From: Spartinivicinus poritis
GTDB lineage: Bacteria; Pseudomonadota; Gammaproteobacteria; Pseudomonadales; Zooshikellaceae
Reading direction: 5' to 3'
DNA length: 64,000 bases
Assembly (NCBI RefSeq): GCF_028858535.1
Contig: NZ_JAPMOU010000029.1
Coordinates: 1 to 64,000, forward strand
Shown: one piece after another, positions 46,748-56,490 of the stretch
How positions within the stretch are numbered: the first letter of the stretch is position 1
How the letters are laid out: every line of letters begins with the position of its first letter
Position numbers and translations under genes: made by a program
Notes under the pieces: model-generated
What the model saw: only the letters and a program-made list of their open reading frames with translations
The model's database searches: none
What the model was told of the DNA's origin: nothing

Positions 46748-46767
46748 AAAAAAGAGCTTGCTGCTCT
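46748..46767 (-). terminator. Intrinsic terminator of the 32-codon gene
   Basis: On the minus strand AGAGC-AGCAA-GCTCT is followed by TTTTTT, five bases after the stop of the mini-gene at 46773. Confidence 0.65.
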
Positions 46768-46772
46768 AACCC

Positions 46773-46871
46773 TCATCGATCAGGCCAGCAATCATCTTTC
46801 ATCCAGTCACTCAGTTCGTTCCAGTTAGGCTTGCGCGGGCAAGTTAACCATTTCCAAATTCGTTTCAGCAT
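46773..46871 (-). CDS. 32-residue mini-protein with its own terminator
   Basis: ATG (complement of 46869-46871) follows an excellent ribosome site, CAGGAGAATTCTA, and opens 32 codons starting MLKRIWKWLTCPRKPNW, ending WMKDDCWPDR. The terminator lies just behind. The N-terminal half is basic and rich in Trp, the second half acidic, with two Cys. It is transcribed away from the LysR gene at 46997, which may control it. No family recognised; a small regulatory or membrane-active peptide is possible. The rest of 46577-46996 shows no further gene. Confidence 0.55.
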   Translation of the reverse strand: MLKRIWKWLTCPRKPNWNELSDWMKDDCWPDR

Positions 46872-46996
46872 TAGAATTCTCCTGACGTTACTGTTTACAT
46901 ACTCAGGAGCTAGCGCGCTTGCTCAATAGCAGTTAGCAGTTTATTGTATGCACTAGTGCATTACTAGACGAATAAAAGCAGGATGAAGCTGCAAAT

Positions 46997-47878
46997 ATGC
47001 ATAACTTAAACTGGGATGATTTGCGCTTACTACTGGCGGTAGCAGATACTGGCAGCCAGTCTGCTGCTGCTTCACGCTTGGATATCAACCAGACCACTAT
47101 CTCTCGGCGTTTACGGCAGCTGGAACATCAGTATGGCAAGCCATTACTGCAGCGTCAGCGCTATGGTTACAACTTTACTGAGGAAGCGGAGTTGCTAATC
47201 GAGCAGGCTAGGAAGATGGAGGAGCATGTCTTGGAGATTACCCGAGCCCAGGTCAATAGGCAGCGTATTGAACCAGCCGGGAAGGTCGTTGTTAGTTCAA
47301 CTGAAATGGTGCTGAGGTATATGATTGTGCCAATGTTAGCAGAATTCAGACAGCGTTATCCTTGCATCGAGTTAGTATTACTGGCTGACGACAGAGTTGT
47401 CAGTCTATCCCATATGGAAGCTGATATAGCGCTGCGGTATGTCAACTCAGAACAGCAGGATCTTGTTCAGCGTCGACTACACACATTTCAGTACCGATAT
47501 TTTGCCAGTCTTGATTACTTGCAACAGAATCCAGTCGATGAAACACAGCAACTGAGGGGACACCAGCTACTAAAATTTGAGCACAAAGCATATCGTTATA
47601 GCGCGCAGCAGAAACATGATCTGGCAAATAATGAAGTAGTTTTACGCAGTAACCACATTGATGTACTTATTGATGCCTGTTGCAATGGATTGGGCATACT
47701 TAGCATACAGGAAAAGTTTGGTATGCAGATTCCTGGGTTGCAGATGATAATGCTGCCGCCTCATCGAGAAGCATCTCTTTGGATTGTAAGTCATAAGGAT
47801 AACTGTCACCTGCCAGCAATCCGTGCAGTGATCGATTTTATTGTTGAAATCAGTGAGCAATTTCCAGCTGAACTTTAA
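46997..47878 (+). CDS. LysR-family transcriptional regulator
   Basis: A 293-residue LysR protein: helix-turn-helix (LLLAVADTGSQSAAASRLDI, NQTTISRRLRQLEHQYGKPL) and an effector domain from about residue 90 (GKVVVSSTEMVLRYMIVPML). The HTH wording (W-DDLR-LLLAVA, NQTTISRRL) is that of the subgroup with unknown targets near single small genes. It lies divergent to the 32-codon gene, and its 3' end overlaps the convergent hybrid kinase gene by 29 bases. Confidence 0.9.
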   Translation: MHNLNWDDLRLLLAVADTGSQSAAASRLDINQTTISRRLRQLEHQYGKPLLQRQRYGYNFTEEAELLIEQARKMEEHVLEITRAQVNRQRIEPAGKVVVSSTEMVLRYMIVPMLAEFRQRYPCIELVLLADDRVVSLSHMEADIALRYVNSEQQDLVQRRLHTFQYRYFASLDYLQQNPVDETQQLRGHQLLKFEHKAYRYSAQQKHDLANNEVVLRSNHIDVLIDACCNGLGILSIQEKFGMQIPGLQMIMLPPHREASLWIVSHKDNCHLPAIRAVIDFIVEISEQFPAEL

Positions 47879-50531
47879 TTTGTTTCATATCTACTGGTTT
47901 AGTTAGGTAAGCATCGAATCCTGCTTTTATTGCTCGATCAATTTGATCAGGCAATGCATCAGCACTTAATGCAATCATCTTGGTATTTTGCAAGGCAGGG
48001 TTGGATTTTAGCACTGCTATAGCATCGGTGCCTTTCATTTTCGGTAAATTAATATCCATTAAAATTACATCGGGGAATAGTTGGTTTGCTTTATTAATAC
48101 CTTCTTCGGCATTGACAGAAGAATGATATTCAATTTGATCAAGCCCATCCATAAAAGTTTGTATTAACTCTCTGCTGGCTTGGTTGTCTTCAATATATAA
48201 AACCTTGGTTTTATTATTTTGATAGTTTTGCTCAGAGTCGGGTGTAGTATTGTTTAAGTTGGCTGTTTTTAGTTTGGGGGAAGCAACTTCTTTGCTGGAT
48301 ATTGGCTGTGCTTTTTGCAAGCCTATCCAGAATCGGCTGCCCTGGCCTACTTTGCTTTCTACGCCTATGCTGCCTTGCATTTCGTTTACCAGGTGTTTGC
48401 TTAGGGCTAAACCAATGCCTGTGCCTTGGATTTCACTCGACTCAGCATACTGAAGGCGGGTGAATGGCTCGAATAGCTGCTCGATCTCTTTTTCATTAAT
48501 ACCAATACCAGTATCTTCGACCCAAAGCTGAATACAGCTACTGTCGACTTCAACGGTTTTTATTGTAACCACTCCATTTTTACGGTTGTATTTTATTGCA
48601 TTGCTCAGCAGGTTGATTAGCACTTGTTTTAAGCGTAAACAATCAGCCTGTACCCAGGCATCGGTGCACTCTGCGTTTATAGTCACCTGATTGCTGTGGC
48701 ACTGAGGCTCTGCTAACTGCACACTCTCAGTAATAATTGGCTGCAACTGGCATGGGGTAAGCTCGATACGTAGCTTGTGCTGCTCTAGTTTTACCATATC
48801 AAGAATGTCGTTGATCAGAGTCAGCAAATGTTGGCCTGCTTTTAAAATATTTTCTGTACTGCTTTTAAGCCCTTTTGACTCTTGATTCGTCATTCGCAGT
48901 TGTTGTATTTGGGCGAATCCGATAATGGCATTTAGAGGCGTTCTAAGCTCGTGACTCATTCGTGATAGGAAGGTGGACTTGGCCTGGTTAGCAATCTCAG
49001 CAGCTTCTTTGGCTTGTTTTAAAGCCTTCTCATATCGCCTACGCTCCGTGAGGTTGTGGCCAACGCAAACGAAGCCTCTAATTTGCTGTTGGTGATCCCA
49101 CATTAAAGAGCCTGTGATTATCATGGGGATTTTATTGTCACTTTTGGTGATATAAAAGGCTTCAACCTCACTGTGCGTGAGGCTGTGTAATAACTCAAAC
49201 GCAGGCAAATCTCTCATCGTTTGGTTTTGGCTATCTTGATTGGAATTGTCTGGGTTTGGATTGTAGAGTATTTTTAATAAGGGTTGGCCGACTAGCTCTT
49301 TGGTGTCATATTCAAGTAAGGATTCTGTGGCTCGGTTAATATTGCGTATGATGCCATCCGGACTGGTGACTATTAGCGTATCGGCCATGGAGTTTAAAAT
49401 ATTGTCTACGTAGTCTCTTGATACGGTCGTGCTTTTCAGTTTTGTAGTCATTTCATTAAATGTCTGGGCTAGTGTACCCAACTCGTCGCCAGAGGGAGTT
49501 TCCACTAATGTTGTTAGGTCTCCCGAACCAATACTGGTGATAGCATTACTTAGTTTTTCAATAGGTTTGAGTAGTATTTTTCGAATAGAAATATAGGTGA
49601 TCAAAATAGCAATTAGAGTGGAAGTAGCAGTGATTATGATCGCTATAATAAGTAACCCTTGTTTCTGCTCAATTAGAATTTTATTAGGAATTGCTGCGTT
49701 TAAATAGAGGTAAGGAGTAATTTGTTTCCGATAAACTAAGAAATCATGCTCTTGGGCTGTGATGTAAAGCGGTGTGCTATCGTTTGCCTTTGCCAAAGCT
49801 TCTGATAGCCATTTTGGGGTTAGTTGATTTGTCATTGCCTCATCGTGGTGGAACAAGATTCGATTGTAATTATCAGTAAAGAAAAAACTGTGGTGTTTTC
49901 CACGTAAAGCAACCTGAACTTGTTTTTTGAAAATGGAAGTATCAGAGGTTATTAATAAATATCCTCTTAAACTAATGCTAGACGTGAAACCTTCCTCTGC
50001 TAATGCTTTGATCATGATTGAGCGGCCTGTCATCAAAGCAATGGCATTATTGTCGGGGTTAAGGTAAAAGTTTTCGAAAATGCCTAGAGAATTATTGCTT
50101 AATTTTTTGAAAATATCAGATTCACTCTCATCATCGGAAATATTTTTAATGCTATCAATAGCAAAACGAGTATCCTCATAGCCATCGGGAAGTAACAGGC
50201 GAATTTCATAGTAGTGGGGCTTGGCCTGGTGGTAGCCTTTAAACAGGCGAAGAATACCACTTTGATATAACCCAAATCGTAAATTTTCATCACTGATGGC
50301 AAGGTATTTGGTAATGAGCTCATTTTTGCTGAATAAGGTTGCATCAGCTTTTGCAGAATTAATATATTTGCTTGTAAGCAGGGCGATTTGAGCCATTAAG
50401 GTTTTTGCTTCATTGAGAAGAGAGGCTTCTGACTGTTCTAGAATTTTTTTAGAAGTTGTCCAACCCAATAACAGCATGGGCGCCATAATACAGGGAGTAA
50501 TGATAAGCAGTAGCTTGGTGGATAAATTCAA
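47850..50531 (-). CDS. Hybrid sensor histidine kinase
   Basis: An 893-residue membrane kinase: TM1 (about 7-25), a periplasmic Cache-like sensor (about 26-290), TM2 (292-313), HAMP (about 314-366), a PAS domain (about 375-490, ILNSMADTLIVTSPDGIIRN), HisKA with His527 in MSHELRTPLNA, an ATPase domain (VLINLLSNAIKYN, VEDTGIGI, GTGIGLALSKHLV) and a C-terminal receiver (DVILMDINLPKMKG). It follows the PotD/F-like binding-protein gene by 112 bases in the same direction; the binding protein may deliver its ligand to this sensor (inference). The output partner is not visible here. Confidence 0.92.
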   Translation of the reverse strand: MNLSTKLLLIITPCIMAPMLLLGWTTSKKILEQSEASLLNEAKTLMAQIALLTSKYINSAKADATLFSKNELITKYLAISDENLRFGLYQSGILRLFKGYHQAKPHYYEIRLLLPDGYEDTRFAIDSIKNISDDESESDIFKKLSNNSLGIFENFYLNPDNNAIALMTGRSIMIKALAEEGFTSSISLRGYLLITSDTSIFKKQVQVALRGKHHSFFFTDNYNRILFHHDEAMTNQLTPKWLSEALAKANDSTPLYITAQEHDFLVYRKQITPYLYLNAAIPNKILIEQKQGLLIIAIIITATSTLIAILITYISIRKILLKPIEKLSNAITSIGSGDLTTLVETPSGDELGTLAQTFNEMTTKLKSTTVSRDYVDNILNSMADTLIVTSPDGIIRNINRATESLLEYDTKELVGQPLLKILYNPNPDNSNQDSQNQTMRDLPAFELLHSLTHSEVEAFYITKSDNKIPMIITGSLMWDHQQQIRGFVCVGHNLTERRRYEKALKQAKEAAEIANQAKSTFLSRMSHELRTPLNAIIGFAQIQQLRMTNQESKGLKSSTENILKAGQHLLTLINDILDMVKLEQHKLRIELTPCQLQPIITESVQLAEPQCHSNQVTINAECTDAWVQADCLRLKQVLINLLSNAIKYNRKNGVVTIKTVEVDSSCIQLWVEDTGIGINEKEIEQLFEPFTRLQYAESSEIQGTGIGLALSKHLVNEMQGSIGVESKVGQGSRFWIGLQKAQPISSKEVASPKLKTANLNNTTPDSEQNYQNNKTKVLYIEDNQASRELIQTFMDGLDQIEYHSSVNAEEGINKANQLFPDVILMDINLPKMKGTDAIAVLKSNPALQNTKMIALSADALPDQIDRAIKAGFDAYLTKPVDMKQIKVQLEIAH

Positions 50532-50643
50532 TGGTTGGCCTTGCTTGCTGCGCTACCCATAAGTCAGAGGCTGTATTTATCGCTTAGAGAAACAACCTGA
50601 TTTACTTACAGCCTATGGGCTTGCCTCCACTATTGATTAAATT

Positions 50644-51750
50644 TTAATGCCTAACTTTGGAGAAGAGATGGTTCCACTTTTTATAAACCCGAGCTGGTAA
50701 TTGAGAAAGGTAGCGACAGCTTTCTAATGAGTTAGGGTCTGGGTAGATAGTTGAGTCTGCCAGGAAATCTGCTGGCAAAAGTTTTTCTGCTGCCAAATTT
50801 GGGCTGGCAAAATGCATATCGGTTGCACTTTTGGCTGCAGAGGAGGCATTACTAAAGAAGTTTACAAAATCGTAAGCTAGTGATTGTTTAGTGGATTTTG
50901 CTAGTACCACCAGATAATCAGTCCATAGGATGCAACCTTCCTTGGGGACCACAAATTCAATTTGTGGGTGATAGGTTTTTAACAGCACGCCATCTCCATT
51001 GTAGGCATAGCTCATAACAACATCTCCGCTAACGAGCCGTGAAGACTCTTTTTCTGTGGTTAAATAGGTGTAGTCTTTAACAGCAGATTTTTGGGAAAGA
51101 AGTAAGTCTTCCACCTTTCGCAGTGCTTGTTTGTTGCCATAATCATCTTGATTATAACCAAGGCTAATAAATGCTTGGGTTATTGCTTCTCTTGCATCGT
51201 CTATCATTAAGATCTTTCCAGCATAGCTTGGGTCTGGCTGAAAAAATTGTTGCCAGCTATCGATCCGTTGGTTTACTAAATCTTTACGATAGGCAATTCC
51301 TGTGGTTCCCCAAAAATAGGGTACGACTGCATATTTCGGAAATACAGGGTTTGCTGAGGTTAAATATCTAGAGTCATAATTTTTAATATTAGGTACTTTG
51401 GCTTTATCCATAGGTGCAACCCAGCCTAAATTGATATACATGGGCAGGGCGATATTGCTAGCAATCATTACGTCGTAGCCTTTGCCTTCTACTTTAGTCA
51501 GGTGATTATCACGGTCTTGGTCTGATTCGTAATACACTAGTTTAACTTTTGTATTCCATTGTTTTTCAAATTTCTGGACGAGACTTGGTGATATGTAATC
51601 TGGCCAGGTAAATACGATAAGTGGTTCTTTTGCCCATGTGGTTGTTGCACATAATAGAAAAAGTAATGGCCCCAATAACCTATGCATCACCGGTTTATTG
51701 CTTGTTTCGGTTTGGTTAGAGCAAGATGTAAATTTCTTTAAAAAAAACAT
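50644..51750 (-). CDS. Periplasmic binding protein, polyamine (PotD/PotF) type
   Basis: The protein resembles spermidine/putrescine-type receptors (SBP_bac_8 group): IVFTWPDYISPSLVQKFEK, a YDVMIASN segment, PYFWGTTGIAYRKDLV with the conserved W-G-T-x-G, and YLVVLAKSTKQ. I place the start at 51750 because GGAAGG lies 9 bases before it; ATG at 51759 or GTG at 51795 are alternatives. A leader (VMHRLLGPLLFLLCATTTWA) follows a 35-residue N-terminal stretch, which is unusually long for a signal peptide. No polyamine permease is near; instead the hybrid kinase gene follows, so a sensory role is likely. Confidence 0.82.
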   Translation of the reverse strand: MFFLKKFTSCSNQTETSNKPVMHRLLGPLLFLLCATTTWAKEPLIVFTWPDYISPSLVQKFEKQWNTKVKLVYYESDQDRDNHLTKVEGKGYDVMIASNIALPMYINLGWVAPMDKAKVPNIKNYDSRYLTSANPVFPKYAVVPYFWGTTGIAYRKDLVNQRIDSWQQFFQPDPSYAGKILMIDDAREAITQAFISLGYNQDDYGNKQALRKVEDLLLSQKSAVKDYTYLTTEKESSRLVSGDVVMSYAYNGDGVLLKTYHPQIEFVVPKEGCILWTDYLVVLAKSTKQSLAYDFVNFFSNASSAAKSATDMHFASPNLAAEKLLPADFLADSTIYPDPNSLESCRYLSQLPARVYKKWNHLFSKVRH

Positions 51751-51960
51751 TTTATTCATCCTTCCCTTTTTATGAATGCCATAAACTACTGACACTCTCC
51801 TTAATTTTTTAATGTCAGAATAATGTAAAAAACACCTGCCGAATGCGGATAGTGATATTGGTATAAGCCTATAGTGTTATTGTAGCTAGGTTTCGACAAT
51901 AGTAAGGTGTAAGGTTTGATTGTTAAATTTTTGTGGCTTGTTGTTGATTGGGAGTGTTGT

Positions 51961-52143
51961 TTATTGAGCCGATTTAGAGTATAGGTATTCCTGCGCAAGC
52001 AAGTCAGCACCTTTAGCATCACCCACAACAAAGAGCGCATTTTCTGATAAAGCGATGTCAATTTTATGTTGATAGTGTTCAACAAACTTGCTTTTAGTAA
52101 GGTCTAAATGACCACTGATATAATATATTTTGTTTTTTAGCAC
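51961..52143 (-). CDS. Truncated SLOG-domain protein
   Basis: A GTG start (complement of 52141-52143) overlaps the end of the lactate dehydrogenase gene by seven bases and gives a 60-residue product: YYISGHLDLTKSKFVEHYQ and ALFVVGDAKGADLLAQEYL. This is the nucleotide-binding first half of a SLOG (YpsA/DprA-like Rossmann) domain; relatives I know are about twice as long. I see no continuation in the other frames, so the rest seems to be missing. The role is unknown; some SLOG proteins sense nucleotide ligands in defence systems. Confidence 0.55.
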   Translation of the reverse strand: MLKNKIYYISGHLDLTKSKFVEHYQHKIDIALSENALFVVGDAKGADLLAQEYLYSKSAQ

Positions 52144-54974
52144 CCCTTAGACACCTCATCCACCAAATAAAGTATAGATTGATAGGGTATGCCACTATGG
52201 TGGGAAAGCCCTATCTCGCAGGTGCGGCTGTTGCTGAAGCCTCGGGTGCAGTGGGTTGGGATTTGTGCTTTCAGTGGTTTAACTGCTGCTGCATTTAACT
52301 CGGGTGTGGTAAAGCCTTTATCGCCTGCCCAGCCACAGCATTGGATGTGTTCTGGAATGATTACTTCTTTAGCGCAGGCTTTTGCGAGTGTTAACATGTC
52401 TGCTTCTAGCCCCATGCGGCGTGAACTACAGGTGATGTGGAACATAACGGTTTCTTCAGTAGGCTTAATTGTCAGGTGCTCTAGTAGATATTTACTGACA
52501 AAGCCTGTTGGTTCTAATACTTCAAGTGGCTTATTAAATTGCTCGATACTTTGCTTAGCACAGGGACTGGTATCCATCAGTACTGGGTATTTTCCTTGTT
52601 CGGTTGCTTGCCACAAAACCGCTTCTAATTGCTTGGCTTTTTGTTTGGCTAAATCATTCATACCTTTACTGCCGTATGGCATACCGCAGCATTGTTCAGT
52701 GAGTTTGTTTGGGATAATGGCTTCATACCCAGCTTTATTTAACAATGAAAGTGTTACTTCAGTTAACGGGCGCTGATCTATGGCATCTGTTTGTTGCCCC
52801 ATTACTCTGCTGGCGCAGGATGGCATATACACGACTTTTCTCTGATGTGATATATATGGGTTTAGTGGGGTTGTTAAATGATGTTTGTTGGGCTGTGGAT
52901 ATTCTGTCAACCAAATGGGTGTTGAACCTTTAGATAACGAGTGCAGTCCATTCACGAGTTTTCCAACGGTTTTATTGCCAAGGCTTTTACAAGCCAGTTG
53001 ATTTACGCTTAAACCCATTTTAGCAATTTTGGTTGTGGAATCGAAATGTTCGGCAGTCCACTTGGCAATTAGCGTGTATTTTTTATATTTTTCTGTCCGA
53101 AGCTGTTTAATTAAGTCGCCAGTATTGATTTCAACAGGGCAGCGCTCAGCACAAAGCCCTGTAGCAGCACAGGTATCGATACCTTGGTAGTTAAATACTT
53201 TTTGCAGTTCAGATGCTTCTATATTTTCACCTGCGCGCTTACGTCGTTGTAGTTCTCGGAACAGGACTATACGTTGACGTGGAGAAAGGGAAAGAGTACG
53301 AGAGGGGCACACCGGCTCACAAAAACCACACTCAATACAACGGTCGACTAATTGATTAGCCGCTGGCATTGGCTTGAGGTTTTCAATATGTGAATGTGGA
53401 TTGTCGTTAATAATAACACCAGGACTAAGAAGACCTTCTGGATCAAACAGCTTTTTAATTTGCTGCATGAGTTTGTAGCCTGCTTTACCCCACTCCAGCT
53501 CTACGTAAGGTGCCATATTTCGTCCAGTGCCATGTTCAGCTTTTAACGACCCCTGATATTTAACGGCTACCAATTCAGCAACTTCATCCATAAACTGGCC
53601 ATAACGTTCTATTTCTTGCTGGCTATCAAACCCTTGGGTAAATACAAAATGTAAATTACCTTCTAATGCATGGCCGAAAATAATAGCTTCATGGTATTGA
53701 TATTTATCAAATAGGATTTGTAAATCACGAACACCATTTGCTAAATTTTTTACCGGAAAAGCAACATCTTCAATAATAACTGTGGTACCAACCTGACGAA
53801 CTGCCCCCACCGCTGGGAACATACCTTTACGAATTTTCCAGAGGGTTGAAACTGTGGTTGGGTTGCTGGTAAATGGTACCGATTCAATAATGGTGAATGG
53901 GGTTAGTGAGTCAATTACCAATTTGCATTGGCTATCGAGTTGTTGCTGAGTACTGGCATGGGTTTCTATTAATATTGCAGTGGCTTCTAAGTCTAGGTGC
54001 TGAATAAACTTTGGCATACCGGGTTTATCTGCCACTGAGCGAAGTGCCCGGCCATCCATCATTTCTACTGCTGCAACTGGCATTTTCGATAAAGCGGTTA
54101 CCGCACGACAAGCCTCTTCAATGGTAGCGAAAACTAATAATGCAGAAGCTTTGTCAGGGTGCTCTACAACTGTATTATAGGTAATTTCAGCAATAAAGCC
54201 GAGGGTACCTTCTGAGCCAATCATCAAGTGTTCAATGACTTTAATTGGGTCTTGATAATCCACTAAAGCATTTAAGGCATAACCGGTAGTATTTTTCAGT
54301 CGGTATTTATGTTGAATACGCTCAGTTAACGCTTTGTTTTCTCGGGTTTGCTGACAAAGCTGATTGAGTTTTTCAATAAATTGAGGGTGGGATTTTTTAA
54401 ATGATGCAATGTTTTCCCTATTGCCAGTATCTAACAGCGTTCCATCACTGAATACTATTTTCATATTGGCTACTGTTTGGTAGGAGTTTTGCGCTGTGCC
54501 GCAGCACATGCCACTGGCATTATTGGCAGCAATGCCACCAATTTTACAGGTATTAATCGATGCAGGGTCAGGTCCAATCTTTCTTTGATAAGGCGCTAAG
54601 TATTTATTGGCATCGGCACCAATTACTCCAGGTTGGAGCATGATTTGATTGCCATTTTCTATGATTTGATGACCACGCCAGTCATCAGTCAAGGTAATAA
54701 GCACCGAGTCTGAAATAGCTTGGCCAGATAAACTGGTGCCAGCTGCTCTAAAGGTGTAGTGAATGCCCAGTTTACGACAGCTTTTGATTGCAAAAATAAC
54801 TTCTTCCAGGTTTTTAAGCTGTAAAATAATTTTGGGAATTAAACGGTAAAAGCTGGCATCGGTTCCATAAGCCAAACACCTGGCTTCCTGAGTAATAATT
54901 CGCTTGCCTTCTATTTGAGTTGCAAGGATAGATTCCAATTGCTGGTAAGTGGCTGTTGGATTTGCATTTACCAT
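52137..54974 (-). CDS. FAD/Fe-S D-lactate dehydrogenase-type oxidoreductase
   Basis: A 945-residue respiratory oxidoreductase. The N-terminal half is an FAD-binding domain of the GlcD/Dld type (FRAAGTSLSGQAISDSVLIT, MIGSEGTLGFIAEITYNTV) with its FAD-oxidase C domain (FGHALEGNLHFVFTQGF, KAEHGTGRNMAPYVE). Two 4Fe-4S motifs follow at about residues 545 and 600 (CIECGFCEPVCP, CAATGLCAERCP), then two CCG motifs (QCCGMPYGSKG, QCCGWAGDKG). Genes of this length next to lldP and lldD in Pseudomonas (named lldE or dld) oxidise D-lactate to pyruvate. It lies 21 bases after lldD, clearly the same operon. Confidence 0.92.
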   Translation of the reverse strand: MVNANPTATYQQLESILATQIEGKRIITQEARCLAYGTDASFYRLIPKIILQLKNLEEVIFAIKSCRKLGIHYTFRAAGTSLSGQAISDSVLITLTDDWRGHQIIENGNQIMLQPGVIGADANKYLAPYQRKIGPDPASINTCKIGGIAANNASGMCCGTAQNSYQTVANMKIVFSDGTLLDTGNRENIASFKKSHPQFIEKLNQLCQQTRENKALTERIQHKYRLKNTTGYALNALVDYQDPIKVIEHLMIGSEGTLGFIAEITYNTVVEHPDKASALLVFATIEEACRAVTALSKMPVAAVEMMDGRALRSVADKPGMPKFIQHLDLEATAILIETHASTQQQLDSQCKLVIDSLTPFTIIESVPFTSNPTTVSTLWKIRKGMFPAVGAVRQVGTTVIIEDVAFPVKNLANGVRDLQILFDKYQYHEAIIFGHALEGNLHFVFTQGFDSQQEIERYGQFMDEVAELVAVKYQGSLKAEHGTGRNMAPYVELEWGKAGYKLMQQIKKLFDPEGLLSPGVIINDNPHSHIENLKPMPAANQLVDRCIECGFCEPVCPSRTLSLSPRQRIVLFRELQRRKRAGENIEASELQKVFNYQGIDTCAATGLCAERCPVEINTGDLIKQLRTEKYKKYTLIAKWTAEHFDSTTKIAKMGLSVNQLACKSLGNKTVGKLVNGLHSLSKGSTPIWLTEYPQPNKHHLTTPLNPYISHQRKVVYMPSCASRVMGQQTDAIDQRPLTEVTLSLLNKAGYEAIIPNKLTEQCCGMPYGSKGMNDLAKQKAKQLEAVLWQATEQGKYPVLMDTSPCAKQSIEQFNKPLEVLEPTGFVSKYLLEHLTIKPTEETVMFHITCSSRRMGLEADMLTLAKACAKEVIIPEHIQCCGWAGDKGFTTPELNAAAVKPLKAQIPTHCTRGFSNSRTCEIGLSHHSGIPYQSILYLVDEVSKGC

Positions 54975-54995
54975 TTAATAGATTCCTTAAAAAAG

Positions 54996-56135
54996 CTAAG
55001 GCTTTGAAACCAACGAGTCTTGCGACAGCTCTGAAATGCTATTGGCACCCGTTAAGGTCATAGCGACACGGATTTCGTTTTCATAAAGATTTAACAGGTT
55101 TTCTACCCCTGCGCCACCTTGTGCGGCAAGCGCATAAACAAAGGAGCGACCAATCAAGGTACAGTCTGCGCCTAAAGCCAGCATGCGAACAACATCCAGC
55201 CCGGTGCGAATACCAGAATCCACTAGAATTTTAAGATTACCCTTCACGACATCTGCAATGGCAGGTAATGCTTTAGCAGTAGATAAAACACCATCCAACT
55301 GTCTTCCACCGTGGTTTGAAACGACAATACCATCAGCACCAAAACGCACGGCATCTTTGGCATCGTCTGTATCTAAAATACCTTTAATTACCATGGGGCC
55401 TTCCCACATATCGCGAATCCACTCTAAGTCTTTCCATGAAATAGAAGGGTCGAAATTAGCACCGAGCCAACCAATATAATCTTCAAGTTTGGTGGGTGTG
55501 CCTCGATAAGTAGAAATATTACCCAGGTCATGGGGTTTACCTAATAGACCAACATCCAGTGCCCAACTAGGGTGACGCATCGCTTGAAAAATACGACGAA
55601 TGGCGGCATTTGGTCCACTCATCCCTGAATGCATATCGCGATAGCGTGCCCCAGGCACAGGCATATCAACGGTGAAAACTAATGTACTAACCCCTGCGGC
55701 TTTTGCCCTTTCGAGTACATTTTTCATAAAACCTCGGTCTTTCAGCACATATAACTGAAACCACATGGGCCTTTGAATAGCAGAGGTCACTTCTTCTATT
55801 GGGCAAACAGACACCGTTGATAAGGTAAATGGAATTCCTTTTTTTTCTGCTGCTTTTGCTGCTTGCACTTCGCCCCGGCGAGCATACATACCACTTAAGC
55901 CAACAGGCGCCAACGCAACAGGCATGGCCAGCTTTTCTCCAAATAACTCAGTATTAATGGTTAAGTTAGACATATCCCTAAGGACTCGTTGACGAAGGGC
56001 TATTTCGCCCAGGTCATCGGTATTGCGCTTTAACGTTCGCTCATCGTATGAACCACCATCAATATAGTGAAAAAGAAATGGCGGTAGTTTTGCTTTGGCG
56101 GCTGACCGGTAGTCTGTGGAAGCAGAAATAATCAT
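54996..56135 (-). CDS. lldD: L-lactate dehydrogenase (FMN-dependent)
   Basis: The 379-residue enzyme oxidises L-lactate to pyruvate and passes electrons to the respiratory chain. It has the FMN-dependent alpha-hydroxy-acid dehydrogenase fold: [16 protein letters not shown] at the N-terminus, [13 protein letters not shown], the loop [12 protein letters not shown], and the catalytic His275 in [14 protein letters not shown], with [18 protein letters not shown] for phosphate binding. The length equals that of E. coli LldD. It stands between the permease and the FAD/Fe-S lactate dehydrogenase, but a 355-base gap with repeats separates it from the permease gene. Confidence 0.96.
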   Translation of the reverse strand: MIISASTDYRSAAKAKLPPFLFHYIDGGSYDERTLKRNTDDLGEIALRQRVLRDMSNLTINTELFGEKLAMPVALAPVGLSGMYARRGEVQAAKAAEKKGIPFTLSTVSVCPIEEVTSAIQRPMWFQLYVLKDRGFMKNVLERAKAAGVSTLVFTVDMPVPGARYRDMHSGMSGPNAAIRRIFQAMRHPSWALDVGLLGKPHDLGNISTYRGTPTKLEDYIGWLGANFDPSISWKDLEWIRDMWEGPMVIKGILDTDDAKDAVRFGADGIVVSNHGGRQLDGVLSTAKALPAIADVVKGNLKILVDSGIRTGLDVVRMLALGADCTLIGRSFVYALAAQGGAGVENLLNLYENEIRVAMTLTGANSISELSQDSLVSKP

Positions 56136-56220
56136 AAGTAGTTTATTTTTTCGTGTTTAAGTTTTACTGACTGTTTTAACTCCCTCTCTCTGAGGGTGTC
56201 GAAAAAGCTATTTTCCCCCT

Positions 56221-56428
56221 TTGATAAAGGGGGGCTAGGGGAGATTTAAATGGACTGGGGTTATAAACCGTCTTTGCCTTATTTGTATATAAAAATCCCC
56301 CTCAATCCCCCTTTTGCAAAGGGGGAAGTTGGATTGTGCTATCGTTCTAATGCCCCTGTTTTTGACAACAATTTTAGAATACCCTATTCCTTCATATTTA
56401 CTCTCCAGAACCCTTTCGCGACACCCTT
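56221..56428 (+). repeat. Dispersed G/C-run repeat, copy 2, inside the lactate operon
   Basis: TTGATAAAGGGGGGCTAGGG, ATCCCCCTCAATCCCCCTTT and GCAAAGGGGGAAGTTGGATT alternate here; the last two can pair as a hairpin. ACTCTCCAGAACCCTTTCGC and GACACCC close it. The parts match 43583-43720. It fills most of the gap between lldP and lldD and could affect the relative expression of the two. Confidence 0.6.
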
Positions 56429-56490
56429 GAAGGGGAGAAGGAACTTAGTTTTGCAACACCCCCCTACTTAGTAGGGCCTTATTCAAACTA

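Noticed and set aside
51801-52085. 94-codon minus-strand frame
   Set aside because: It overlaps the SLOG frame, which has recognisable motifs, and is rich in Ser/Thr/Leu with no ribosome site.
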